64,000 bases of DNA from Bacteroidetes bacterium B1(2017) (GTDB taxonomy: Bacteria > Bacteroidota > Bacteroidia > UKL13-3). The stretch is taken from the NCBI GenBank assembly GCA_002256395.1, contig NKJG01000005.1:266499-330498 (forward strand), in the 5' to 3' direction. Of this stretch, positions 36,101-43,672 are shown in pieces (position 1 is the first letter of the stretch; each line of letters begins with the position of its first letter). The translations under genes were made by a program, and so were the position numbers. Below the pieces are notes generated by a model. The model did no database searches. It had not been told where the DNA came from and saw nothing but the letters and a program-made list of their open reading frames with translations.

Positions 36101-38753
36101 TAACCTTGTATTACAGTGCCAAGCAAGCGTTGGGCAAGGACAAACACTAAGTTATGTATGGTATAAAAACAATAGTCTTATTACAAGTGCCCACTCAGAT
36201 ACTTTACAAATAACTAGTTTAAAAGCAAGCGATACGGCTTACTATAAAGTAAAGATTGGATCAGCCTGCGACTCTATCTATAGCGACTCGGCAAAAATTG
36301 GCATGTGGGATGCCCCAAGTTTGGTTCAGGACTTAACAGACCAATTTAAATGTAGCAACGATGCTGTTTTATTTAAGATACAAGCTATTGGAAAAGTACC
36401 ATTAACTTTTACTTGGAAGAAAAATGGTGTGCCTATAACAGGTGCCACAAGTGATTCCTTATTTATTAGCCATGCAGCTTATAGCGATACCGGCACCTAT
36501 CAAGTGCAAGTTACAGGCCAATGCGGTGTTATAAATTCGAGCTTAGTTTCGCTGCATTTAAATGTTCCTATTGTTATACTTACCCAACCCATAAGCGCAC
36601 AAAAATGCCATGGAAGCACCTATGTATTGCGCGTAATGGCCACTGGAGCAAACTCCTTTAATTGGTATAAAAACAATTTGCCTATTATAGGCGAGCATGC
36701 CGACTCCTTAGTATTAACAAGCCTAAGCACTGCCGATACAGGGACCTATTTTGTAAGTGCAAAAGCTAGTTGCGATAGTTTGCTTAGTGCTCCTGCAAGC
36801 ATATCACTTTACCCTGGAATAAACATTCTTAGCATGCCACAAAACGTATTGCTTTGCCAAGGTAGCAATGCACAATTTGTAGTAAATGCAGAAGCCTATG
36901 AAAGCCTAACTTACCATTGGACAAGAAATGGTTTGAACCTACCTACAAATAGCGATACGCTAAAACTAACAACAATTGGAGTGGCAGATACGGGGTATTA
37001 TAAAGTTCAGGTTATGGGTAGATGCGATACACTCTACTCCGACTCGGCACGCTTGGCACTTAGGGCTATGCCTAATCTACAAGGTGGAGCTCAAACATTT
37101 TTAAAATGTGTTGGCGATACCTTAAGTTTAAGAGCAAGCGTTACAGGTGGTGATACTGTTTACTACCAATGGAAAAAAGATGGTTTAACTATTCCTTTTG
37201 CCACAAAAGATTCTTTGCTTATTACTAACCTTACCTATACCGATAGTGGCAATTACCAAGTGAGTATTACCAGTGCGTGTGGAGTGCTAACTTCTGCCAC
37301 AAGTAAACTAAGCTTTCCGCCTGCTGCTAGCATAAGCGCACAACCAAGTACTCTTAATTTATGCTTTGGAAGCAGTGCCCAACTTATATCGCATGCGGCC
37401 TACTCTAACAGTGTGCAATGGTATAAAAATAACAGCAGTATACCTGGCGCAACTAAAGACACATTGCTATTTAATTCACTTACATTTAGCGATACAGGAA
37501 GTTATTATTTAAAAGCCACAGGCGCTTGCAGCTTAGCAAACAGTAACCCTGCAAGCATTGCTGTAAACCCTTTGCCAATAGGAACATTGCCAGATAGCAG
37601 CATTGTGTGTACCAATGTAAATACTCTAAGCATGCCAGGTTTTACTAGCTATACTTGGAGCAATGGATCAAACACTGCAACTACCACAATTAGGGCTGCG
37701 GGTAAATACAAAGTGCGTTTTACAGATGCTAATGGCTGTGTTAATTTTGATTCGACACACGTAAGCTTAAAAGATTTGCCAAGCATTGCACCCCTCACAA
37801 ACCAAACACTTTGCAATGAATTACCATTAGCCTTAAACGCCAATGTGAGTGGGTATGATAGCCTCAGGTGGACAAGTAATGTAGCAGGTGTATTTAGCAA
37901 TTCAAGCTCTGTTGCAACTAACTTTTTTATTGCAACTGGCTTTACAGGTTTGGCTCAGCTTACTTTACAAACCTATAATAGTTGTGGGCTAAGTAGCGCT
38001 GGTATGCAAATAGATTATAAAGCAAAAGTACTTGCAACCTTTACACCTGCCGATACTATTGCTTGCGAGGGTGATAAGCCTATTGCATTAAACCCTGTAA
38101 ACGCCGGAGGGGTATTTAGTGGTGAGCAAGTAAGCAGCACTTGGTTCGACCCAAAAAAGGCAGGAAGCTTTGTAGTAAACTATCAAATAAGCTCAAATGG
38201 ATGTAGTGATATTACCAGCCATAGTATAGAAGTTATAAAAGTACCTATTGCCTTATTTAGCTACTTACCAAGCATGCCTACCATTGATTTTCCGGTGGTA
38301 TTTACGTCCAATTCTATAGATGCCAAACAATTGCTATGGGATTTTGGAGATGGCAATACTGCTAACACTAGCACCGCCGAAAACCTATTTGGTAACGAAG
38401 GAAATTACCTGGTAACACTGACAGCTTTAAATGCCATGTGCTTTGATACCACCAGTCAACAAATTCAAATCTTAGGAAGCAATTTTATATGGGCACCCAA
38501 TGCCTTTACTCCAAATGGCGATAATGTAAATGACCTCTTTCATATAATATACAAAAACAGCAAAGGCGGAACCTTAACAATCTTTAATAGATATGGCGAA
38601 ACCCTATATACCTCTGGCAACTTAAACGATGGTTGGGATGGAATGTACAAAGGCAAACTCTGCCAAGGCGGGGTGTACTTTTATATTGTAGAATACACCG
38701 ACAATAATGGTGGCACGAAGTATTTGAAGGGGAATATTACGCTTCTTGATTAA
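33111..38753 (+). CDS. Giant adhesin-like protein: 13 Ig-like repeats, PKD, T9SS type B domain
   Basis: About 1,880 aa. No ATG is usable: an in-frame TAA ends at 33107, and the signal peptide KKVKYISLIFAFWLSLTKVQAQ (22 residues, split here as KKVKYISLIFAF then WLSLTKVQAQ) begins after TTG 33111 or more naturally TTG 33129. Residues about 30-230 are a lectin-like N-domain. Thirteen Ig-like units of 75-85 aa (about 395-1500) share YQWKKNG, DSL, ADTGYY and CDT landmarks. A PKD domain (LLWDFGDGN) precedes the type B sorting domain (FTPNGDNVNDLF ... YFYIVEY). A surface adhesin role is inferred. Confidence 0.85.
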   Translation: MRAIPLLKKVKYISLIFAFWLSLTKVQAQATVCPSNIDFELGNFTNWYLYTGVCCPIVTPFLSGPVGSRHTITSGVAVDPYGKFPIADTSKGIFSLKLGNDKVNAEAERARYYVRVPNNTNNYSLLLKYAVVLENPSHLPIEQPRFEVNAYDSSNNAPITCSQFSFVASSVLPGFTLSSKGKDVYFKPWSLASLNLSGYAGKTVAVDFASGDCSKGKHFGYGYVDVNCVLFEISSVACKGSTVSTFTAPPGFMRYRWYDSTFSTLLDTNQIAHIPTPATFNKYHVVLTAYPGFGCDDTLSTTIYTSDLFVKTNPDTFACKNSPIQLRDSAYVSARFMPISYSWNPSTNLSCSTCLNPVVNSNISLKYKLTATDAIGCAATDSVRIIMRSDSITVQPANAQKCLGASATFKAVTAGHGNYTYQWRRNGGNIVGATKDSFTVSNITVADTGTYCVQVRWGCDSSLSALARLSLFPKPIITQQAQSIELCAGSQALFRVSTNGISGISYQWKKNGLNLSGQNKDSIKINSVTAADTGYYKLQVSAVCDTILSDSVLLRLKSTTTILTQPQTQITCIGNRATFKVIATPTPLSYQWKKNGINSIGANLDSLSFMANSLMDTGAYTVLVRGACDSVLSQVASLRLNIPPSITHQPDSFLGCKNARHVLRTNAVGAVTYQWFKNGTAVTLANLDSLVLPSVQVADTGSYYVKVIGLCDTINSALANVKLYAKPSIVLQPIVQTACVGSNLVLRSLASAAQGQSINYKWFKNNAALASANTDSLNLNSITSSDTGYYKTRIIAACDTLFTDSVKVSLLPGVSITLQPLSAISCLNNTQTFKVSATGTGPLSYQWKKNGTAITGAILDTLSFVASSMGDTGSYTVLVKGLCDSAVSQVASFHLNIPPTITHQPDSFLGCKNARHVLRTNAVGAVTYQWFKNGTAIPSANLDSLVLSSVLEADTGIYFVKVIGLCDTSSSASVAVRLYIKPSIVLQPIGKDTCVGSNLVLQCQASVGQGQTLSYVWYKNNSLITSAHSDTLQITSLKASDTAYYKVKIGSACDSIYSDSAKIGMWDAPSLVQDLTDQFKCSNDAVLFKIQAIGKVPLTFTWKKNGVPITGATSDSLFISHAAYSDTGTYQVQVTGQCGVINSSLVSLHLNVPIVILTQPISAQKCHGSTYVLRVMATGANSFNWYKNNLPIIGEHADSLVLTSLSTADTGTYFVSAKASCDSLLSAPASISLYPGINILSMPQNVLLCQGSNAQFVVNAEAYESLTYHWTRNGLNLPTNSDTLKLTTIGVADTGYYKVQVMGRCDTLYSDSARLALRAMPNLQGGAQTFLKCVGDTLSLRASVTGGDTVYYQWKKDGLTIPFATKDSLLITNLTYTDSGNYQVSITSACGVLTSATSKLSFPPAASISAQPSTLNLCFGSSAQLISHAAYSNSVQWYKNNSSIPGATKDTLLFNSLTFSDTGSYYLKATGACSLANSNPASIAVNPLPIGTLPDSSIVCTNVNTLSMPGFTSYTWSNGSNTATTTIRAAGKYKVRFTDANGCVNFDSTHVSLKDLPSIAPLTNQTLCNELPLALNANVSGYDSLRWTSNVAGVFSNSSSVATNFFIATGFTGLAQLTLQTYNSCGLSSAGMQIDYKAKVLATFTPADTIACEGDKPIALNPVNAGGVFSGEQVSSTWFDPKKAGSFVVNYQISSNGCSDITSHSIEVIKVPIALFSYLPSMPTIDFPVVFTSNSIDAKQLLWDFGDGNTANTSTAENLFGNEGNYLVTLTALNAMCFDTTSQQIQILGSNFIWAPNAFTPNGDNVNDLFHIIYKNSKGGTLTIFNRYGETLYTSGNLNDGWDGMYKGKLCQGGVYFYIVEYTDNNGGTKYLKGNITLLD
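35046..36575 (+). repeat. Intragenic 765-bp tandem duplication of three Ig units
   Basis: The block starting at 35046 recurs 765 bp later at 35811 (ATTACACATCAACCCGATTC in both, with identity continuing over most of the next 60 bp). 765 bp is 255 codons, or three Ig units; units 3-5 and 6-8 correspond, and the QPDSFLGCKNARHVLRTNAV unit occurs twice. Identity falls off along the block, so the duplication is recent but not fresh. Confidence 0.75.
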
Positions 38754-38757
38754 TATA

Positions 38758-38840
38758 GCATGGGCTCACTTCGTTCGCTTGGCTGGGCGTTGCATGGATG
38801 TGCGCTTCGCTTACCTAGGCATGGCAAGACCTGCGGATGG
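38758..38840 (+). repeat. Dispersed hairpin element, copy A
   Basis: GC-rich copy directly after the giant gene. Core 38785-38836: GCGTTGCATGGAT, hairpin GTGCGCTTCGCTTAC, then CTAGGCATGGCAAGACC and TGCGG. Plus orientation, codirectional with the preceding gene. Confidence 0.8.
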
Positions 38841-38868
38841 AAGTTGTATTCAAAGGACATTTAAAGGA

Positions 38869-39107
38869 GATCACTTATACATTGTGCGGGGGGCACTTGT
38901 AGATAGTGAGGTTGCCTCTTATACACTATGCAGGTGACACATGTGCATAGTGCGGGTGACACTTGTACATAGTACGGATGACACTTGTACACTATGCGGA
39001 TAGCACTTGTACATTGTAAGGGTGCTACTTGTACATTGTACGGGTGGCACTTGCACATTATAAGCATGACACTTGCACTTATTAGGGTGACACTTGTACA
39101 TATGCGA
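38869..39107. repeat. 22-bp imperfect tandem repeat, about 11 copies
   Basis: CACTTGTACA or close variants recur at 38872, 38894, 38916, 38938, 38960, 38982, 39004, 39026, 39048, 39070 and 39091, a strict 22-bp period. The rest of each unit is near TAGTGCGGGTGA. Degenerate traces go on to about 39175. No spacers, so not a CRISPR array. The open frames here are a by-product of the repeat. The remaining 39176-39352 shows no gene. Confidence 0.85.
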
Positions 39108-39352
39108 CATAACAATTTGCACCTGTAAGGGTTACTGTATAACATAGTACGATTGCCTGTTTTACATTGTGCAGTTGAGCAATTCAAGTATACCTAGTAG
39201 TTTATTGTACTAGTTGACAACAAAAACACTTCCTACGCAACACGCAACAGATGGCAAAGCCAACGCACGAAATCATCCATCGCAAAAGCTATGGCTAACA
39301 AAGCTCTTAACAGACTTTATTTAGGAATGTATAATTACCCCCTACTTATTCC

Positions 39353-40486
39353 CTAATTTTCTGCCTTTTTAAACTTAAGAACTTTCTTATTTCTCTCCAA
39401 AAAATTAAACCCTATATCTAGGGTTAGGATTTGTTTATCCTTCATTTGAAATCTATAATAACGACCATCTGTTTGAATGGGTTCTAGTATATTTTCACTT
39501 CCAAAAAAATCCAAGTTATAATTAAGCTTTCCTTCCTTGTAAACCTTGGTACTTTTTAAGAGTAAACTCCATAAGTAAAAGCTCTCCGACTTTGAGAGTG
39601 AACACTCATTTTTGTTTTCAATAAATTTAAGATCCTGTATTTGTAAATAGGGAGGAATATTTTGTAGAGTATCTAATTTAATATTCTGATACAAATACCT
39701 TACAGGTGAATAGGCAAGGTAAAACTCAAGAGGAGCCTTACCTCCATAGTCTAAAATGGTTTTAACAAGGGTATCGTTCTTAACAAAGCTAACTGTAATT
39801 TCCTCATCATCTGTCCAATTTGCGTAATAAGAATCTTGCAGCTTTTCAATGTTTGCTTTCTTAAAATTCTTTTCTATTGCTAAGAAATCACTTAGCGATA
39901 TTTGCGAGGTAAATAGGCCATTATGAGTATTATAACTATCTCCATTATACAGCGTTTTACCTACTTTAGAGATGAGAATATCATTAATAGGACAAGTTCC
40001 ATAGCACCCAGATGCCGAAACAATAATTTGATCAAATAAATCCTCCTTATTTAGTTTATAATTTGCTTTCTTAAATTCATAAATTGAACTATCCGAGGAT
40101 TGCAGAATTAATTTATCCGAGCTAAGGCTAATTATTTTGGAGGTCTCCCAAGTACTATCGCTTAAATTAAAAATAGATAAGTTATTGGCTTCAATCTTAT
40201 ATTTTGTAGTTGTTCCAAGAAAAAAATAGGACCTTTTATCCCATTCTTCATCGTTTTCTATTGGTTTATTATAATAATAGCCAAGTTTATTTTCACAAAT
40301 ACCATTTTCAAAAAACGCATAAGCATTTTTATACTCTCCTAAAACAATTTCCTCGTCTGTGTTAAGCGATTGCCTGCTGGCAAAGGTCCATTCACCTATT
40401 AACAGTTGATTATACTTTTTCGCATCTTGATGGCACGACAAAAAAGAAATTAATACCAAAGTTAAAATGTACCTTATTGGTTTCAT
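39353..40486 (-). CDS. Lipoprotein with DUF6438-like domain
   Basis: 377 aa. The start MKPIRYILTLVLISFLSC holds a lipobox (ISFLS-C), so it is lipid-anchored. After a lipocalin-like first part (LIGEWTFASRQSLN), residues about 150-270 match DUF6438 by SASGCYGTCPINDILI, the LSDFLAIEKNFKKANIEKL helix and YGGKAPLEFYL. Function unknown. It is the only gene lying between elements A and B, and it faces nth on the same strand with a gap of about 150 bp. Confidence 0.65.
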   Translation of the reverse strand: MKPIRYILTLVLISFLSCHQDAKKYNQLLIGEWTFASRQSLNTDEEIVLGEYKNAYAFFENGICENKLGYYYNKPIENDEEWDKRSYFFLGTTTKYKIEANNLSIFNLSDSTWETSKIISLSSDKLILQSSDSSIYEFKKANYKLNKEDLFDQIIVSASGCYGTCPINDILISKVGKTLYNGDSYNTHNGLFTSQISLSDFLAIEKNFKKANIEKLQDSYYANWTDDEEITVSFVKNDTLVKTILDYGGKAPLEFYLAYSPVRYLYQNIKLDTLQNIPPYLQIQDLKFIENKNECSLSKSESFYLWSLLLKSTKVYKEGKLNYNLDFFGSENILEPIQTDGRYYRFQMKDKQILTLDIGFNFLERNKKVLKFKKAEN

Positions 40487-40580
40487 TGAATGGCTTATTT
40501 TGAAAATCAGTTTACTTTAAAGCAAGATACACTATTCACCTTATTGAAAAAGCAAAAAGGTAACTGAGCAAATCACCCAC

Positions 40581-40646
40581 ATCGAAGATCTTACCATGCC
40601 CAAGTAAGCGAAGCATACGTCCATGCAACGCCATGCTATGCCATGC
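40581..40646 (-). repeat. Dispersed hairpin element, copy B
   Basis: Read on the minus strand: AGCATGGCATAGCATGGCG, TTGCATGGAC, hairpin GTATGCTTCGCTTAC, TTGGGCATGGTAAG. Begins inside the last codons of nth and supplies its TAG. In the hairpin the third pair is A-T instead of G-T. Confidence 0.85.
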
Positions 40647-41280
40647 TTTTTTTAACATAATACTTACAATACTCTTGCAGCCCGCATTCTGTGCATTTAG
40701 GAGTGCGAGCCAAACAAGTATAGCGGCCATGAAGTATGAGCCAATGATGAGCAGTAGCAATATACTCTTCGGGAATGTTCTTTACCAATTGTGTTTCGGC
40801 AGCAAGGGGTGTTTTGGCAGCTGTGGTTAGGCCAAGTCTGGCACTTACTCTAAACACATGCGTATCTACTGCCATGGCCGGTTGGTTGTATACAACACTC
40901 ACAATTACATTGGCTGTTTTGCGTCCCACGCCTGGCAATTGTATTAACTCTTCAATGGTTTGGGGAACTTGGCTATTAAATTTCTGAACCAATAACTGAG
41001 CCATGCCAATAAGGTGTTTGGTTTTATTATTGGGATAACTTATGCTACGTATGTAAGGAAATAGCGTATCAAAATCGGTTTCAGCCAATTTTTGAACTGT
41101 AGGAAAATCTCTAAACACATCGGGTGTTACTAGGTTTACGCGCTTATCTGTGCATTGGGCAGATAGGATTACGGCAACCAATAATTGATAAGGATTTTCG
41201 TACATTAATTCGGTTTCGGCAAAGGGCTTATTGGCCAAAAAGTAATTGATAACACCTTGGTAACGCTCGCTTTTTTTCAT
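40636..41280 (-). CDS. nth: Endonuclease III
   Basis: 214 aa from ATG 41280; a TTG six codons upstream is rejected. DNA glycosylase/AP lyase that removes oxidised pyrimidines in base-excision repair. Helix-hairpin-helix LPGVGRKTANV with catalytic Lys121, catalytic Asp139 in VDTHVFRV, and the 4Fe-4S motif CX6CX2CX5C near the C-terminus (CLARTPKCTECGLQEYC). The last residues Ser-Met-Ala and the TAG stop come from dispersed element B, so the gene's own end has been replaced. Confidence 0.97.
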   Translation of the reverse strand: MKKSERYQGVINYFLANKPFAETELMYENPYQLLVAVILSAQCTDKRVNLVTPDVFRDFPTVQKLAETDFDTLFPYIRSISYPNNKTKHLIGMAQLLVQKFNSQVPQTIEELIQLPGVGRKTANVIVSVVYNQPAMAVDTHVFRVSARLGLTTAAKTPLAAETQLVKNIPEEYIATAHHWLILHGRYTCLARTPKCTECGLQEYCKYYVKKSMA

Positions 41281-41328
41281 TACAACAAAGAAACACAATT
41301 TCTAATTCTTAAATCTGATAGAAAGCTA

Positions 41329-41336
41329 TACTTTTG
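41329..41336 (+). promoter_or_regulatory. Promoter -7 box abutting the start of 41342-41866
   Basis: TACTTTTG fits TAnnTTTG and ends 5 bp before the ATG, so transcription would start at or next to the start codon (leaderless mRNA). Confidence 0.55.
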
Positions 41337-41341
41337 TTTTT

Positions 41342-41866
41342 ATGAAGAAACTTATCTGTTACCTATTGCTCCTACTTAGCCTTAGCGCTAATGCCCAATC
41401 TCAAGATGTAAAGCCAAAAGTTAACCCAGAGATCAAACGTTTTGTGTATCAAAACAACACCACTATAACTAAACGAACCTACGATAGTATATACTTTGAT
41501 ATAGCCTACGATAAAGGTGCCAATTGGGTGTTTAAATATAGCTACAGAGCGCAAGAAACAGATTTGATTGCCGACGATGAATATGCCGAAACCTATGAGT
41601 TTGAAATGGCCCCACCTAAAGGAAACTCATTTACTATAACTAGCAAGGATTTTGAGAAAAACAAAGTGATATTTAACCGCTCATGCTTTTGCCCCGATGG
41701 AGGCATAAGACAATTACATGAGGGAACTATTACTGGTAAAAAAGTTGGCAAAAACACCTGGCTTGTAACGTTTGATATTACCATTGAACCTCGCACTGGT
41801 CGTAGCACTGTAAGCACCAACAAAAAATTTAAAGGTTACTTTAAACCTGGCAATCTTATTTTTTAA
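41342..41866 (+). CDS. Secreted protein of unknown function
   Basis: 174 aa with signal peptide MKKLICYLLLLLSLSANAQ. The mature part is beta-rich (SIYFDIAYDKGANWVFKYSY, EFEMAPPKGNSFTIT) with two close Cys in SCFCPDG that could form a disulfide or metal site. No family recognised. The GNAT gene follows 2 bp after the stop, so they are co-transcribed. Confidence 0.6.
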   Translation: MKKLICYLLLLLSLSANAQSQDVKPKVNPEIKRFVYQNNTTITKRTYDSIYFDIAYDKGANWVFKYSYRAQETDLIADDEYAETYEFEMAPPKGNSFTITSKDFEKNKVIFNRSCFCPDGGIRQLHEGTITGKKVGKNTWLVTFDITIEPRTGRSTVSTNKKFKGYFKPGNLIF

Positions 41867-41868
41867 GC

Positions 41869-42333
41869 ATGGCCGAGTTTAGCATTAGAGTAGCACAAAA
41901 AGATGATGCTGCCATAATCTTAGGCTTTATTGAAGGCATTGCAGAGTATGAGAAATTAAGTCATGCAGTAGAAGCCACGGTTGAAAAAATAGAAGAACAT
42001 TTATTTGGGGCCCGCGCGTACGCCGAGTGTTTATTGGCCTACGAAGGCACAACAGCTGTTGGCTTTGTTTTGTTTTTTCATAACTATTCCACCTTTGTAT
42101 CAAAGCCAGGCATTTACTTAGAAGATTTATTTATTAACCCAGCCTACAGAGGCAAAGGCTATGGCAAAGCATTATTACTGAACCTATTTGAAATTGCCAA
42201 AGAGCGCAACTGTGGCCGTGTAGAATGGAGTGTATTAGATTGGAACCAATCTGCTATTGACTTTTATCTAAGTTTAGGAGCGGTGCCTATGAATGGGTGG
42301 ACGGTGTTTAGGAAGAAGGTCGCTAGTCGCTAG
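41869..42333 (+). CDS. GNAT family N-acetyltransferase
   Basis: 154 aa. The acetyl-CoA motif A is LEDLFINPAYRGKGYGKAL (R-x-x-G-x-G) at about 84-102, preceded by VGFVLFFHNYSTF and followed by VEWSVLDWNQSAIDFY. Order and length fit diamine acetyltransferase-like GNAT proteins (the WNQPAIxFY segment is typical), but a substrate cannot be fixed from sequence. Coupled to the upstream secreted-protein gene. Confidence 0.88.
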   Translation: MAEFSIRVAQKDDAAIILGFIEGIAEYEKLSHAVEATVEKIEEHLFGARAYAECLLAYEGTTAVGFVLFFHNYSTFVSKPGIYLEDLFINPAYRGKGYGKALLLNLFEIAKERNCGRVEWSVLDWNQSAIDFYLSLGAVPMNGWTVFRKKVASR

Positions 42334-42354
42334 TTGGGATTATTAATTTGAAGT

Positions 42355-42822
42355 AAGCCCCGTAAGGGCGACATTCTAATAGACCGAAATAAAAATATCA
42401 AGCAATTCAAAAGCCCCGTAGGGGCGACATTCTAATAGACCGAAATAAAAATATCATGCAATTCAAAAGCCCCGTAGGGGCGACATTCTAATAGACCGAA
42501 ATAAAAATATCATGCAATTCAAAAGCCCCGTAAGGGCGACATTCTAATTGACCGAAATAAAAATATCATGCAATTCAAAAGCCCCGTAAGGGCGACATTC
42601 CAATTGACCGAAATAAAAATATCATGCAATTCAAAAGCCCCAAAGGGGCGACATTCTAATAGACCGAAATAAAAATATCAAGCAATTCAAAAGCCCCGTA
42701 GGGGGCGACATTCTAATAGACCGAAATAAAAATATCATGTAATTCAAAAGCTCCGTAGGGGCGACATTCTAATAGACCGAAATAAAAATATCAGGCAATT
42801 CCAAAGCCCCGTAGGGGCGACA
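42355..42822. repeat. 56-bp tandem array of nine GC hairpins
   Basis: Palindromes of the form GCCCC-GTA-GGGGC start at 42357, 42413, 42469, 42525, 42581, 42637, 42693, 42750 and 42806. The 43-bp stretch between them (ATTCTAATAGACCG, AAATAAAAATATCA, GCAATTCAA) is nearly constant, so this is not CRISPR. Variants GCCCCGTAAGGGC and GCCCCAAAGGGGC keep the stem. It fills the gap between the GNAT gene and 42839. Confidence 0.9.
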
Positions 42823-42838
42823 TAAATATTAAAAAACG

Positions 42839-43414
42839 ATGCGAAATTGGATTAAGATAGGGATCCTTTTTTGGGGATTAATTGATTCAACAATGGTTGC
42901 TGCGCAGACTATTACTGGTAGGCTTTACGACTATACTGATACCTTAACATTTGTTGATTATGAAATTGTATCGGTGTTAGATACTAACCAGAAAACTAGT
43001 TACACTACAAGCACCTCAAAAGATGGAATGTTTACAATTAAGATAGACTCAACGTCTCAAGTAATAAGAATTGGAAACGGAGTTAACAATATATTCTATT
43101 CCGAGATTAGGATTATCAATATAAAAAATGGTAGAAGCTTCAACAGTATTAATTTGGGTACTATTCCAATGATTAAATGTCCAAGTTCTATTCAAGTACA
43201 GTATAAAGGCTTATCGAAAAAACAAGTACAGAAAAGACAACATCAGCTTCTAAAGGATTATAATAAAAAGATAAATGGGTATAAAGATTTAATTATAGTT
43301 CAAGCCACAAGAGAATTTGTCATGACCCATCAATCAGAAAAGACAAACAATTCAACTAAATTGAAACTAGTTTACACCATTGATTTTAACGATTTAATTA
43401 TTCTAAAACAATAG
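42839..43414 (+). CDS. Exported protein with CarboxypepD-like N-terminus
   Basis: 191 aa. Signal-type N-terminus (IGILFWGLIDSTMVAAQ), then TITGRLYDYTDTLTFVDYEI and TSKDGMFTIKID, which resemble a carboxypeptidase regulatory-like beta sandwich. The C-terminal third is Lys/Gln-rich and helical. No function recognised. It starts 16 bp after the 56-bp hairpin array, so its promoter must lie within or before the array. Confidence 0.55.
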   Translation: MRNWIKIGILFWGLIDSTMVAAQTITGRLYDYTDTLTFVDYEIVSVLDTNQKTSYTTSTSKDGMFTIKIDSTSQVIRIGNGVNNIFYSEIRIINIKNGRSFNSINLGTIPMIKCPSSIQVQYKGLSKKQVQKRQHQLLKDYNKKINGYKDLIIVQATREFVMTHQSEKTNNSTKLKLVYTIDFNDLIILKQ

Positions 43415-43479
43415 CCCTAAACATTTATGTATTTATCTATTTAAGGAACATTTTAGTTGAAAATCATAAACTATAAAAA

Positions 43480-43540
43480 AGGCCTAAAGGCCTCCCACTA
43501 AAATTATTTTCAAAAACAACCTAGGGCATAAATGCCCTAG
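43480..43540. repeat. Short palindromes: AGGCCTAAAGGCCT and CTAGGGCA..TGCCCTAG
   Basis: Two perfect palindromes (43480-43493, and 43521-43540 with arms CTAGGGCA/TGCCCTAG) in the 258-bp gap after the 42839 gene. The first belongs to the same family as those at 59084-59260. CTTCAACAGGCTCAG at 43565-43579 also recurs near 59022. No gene seen in the gap. Confidence 0.7.
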
Positions 43541-43672
43541 CTATTATTTTTCCCATTAACCTCCCTTCAACAGGCTCAGTGTGAAATTCTATCACATGGC
43601 TAAAGTAAAATTAAGCACCTAAGGCTCCCAGCTAACCCGCAACCAGCGACCAGCAGACCAGCGACTTCTTCC

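Noticed and set aside
38746..39187. Open frames on both strands in the 22-bp repeat region
   Set aside because: Their sequence follows the tandem repeat and element A; no start signal, and the peptides are repeat artefacts.
42355..42822. CRISPR array
   Set aside because: Both the hairpin and the 43-bp stretch between hairpins are constant, so there are no spacers, and no cas genes are near.
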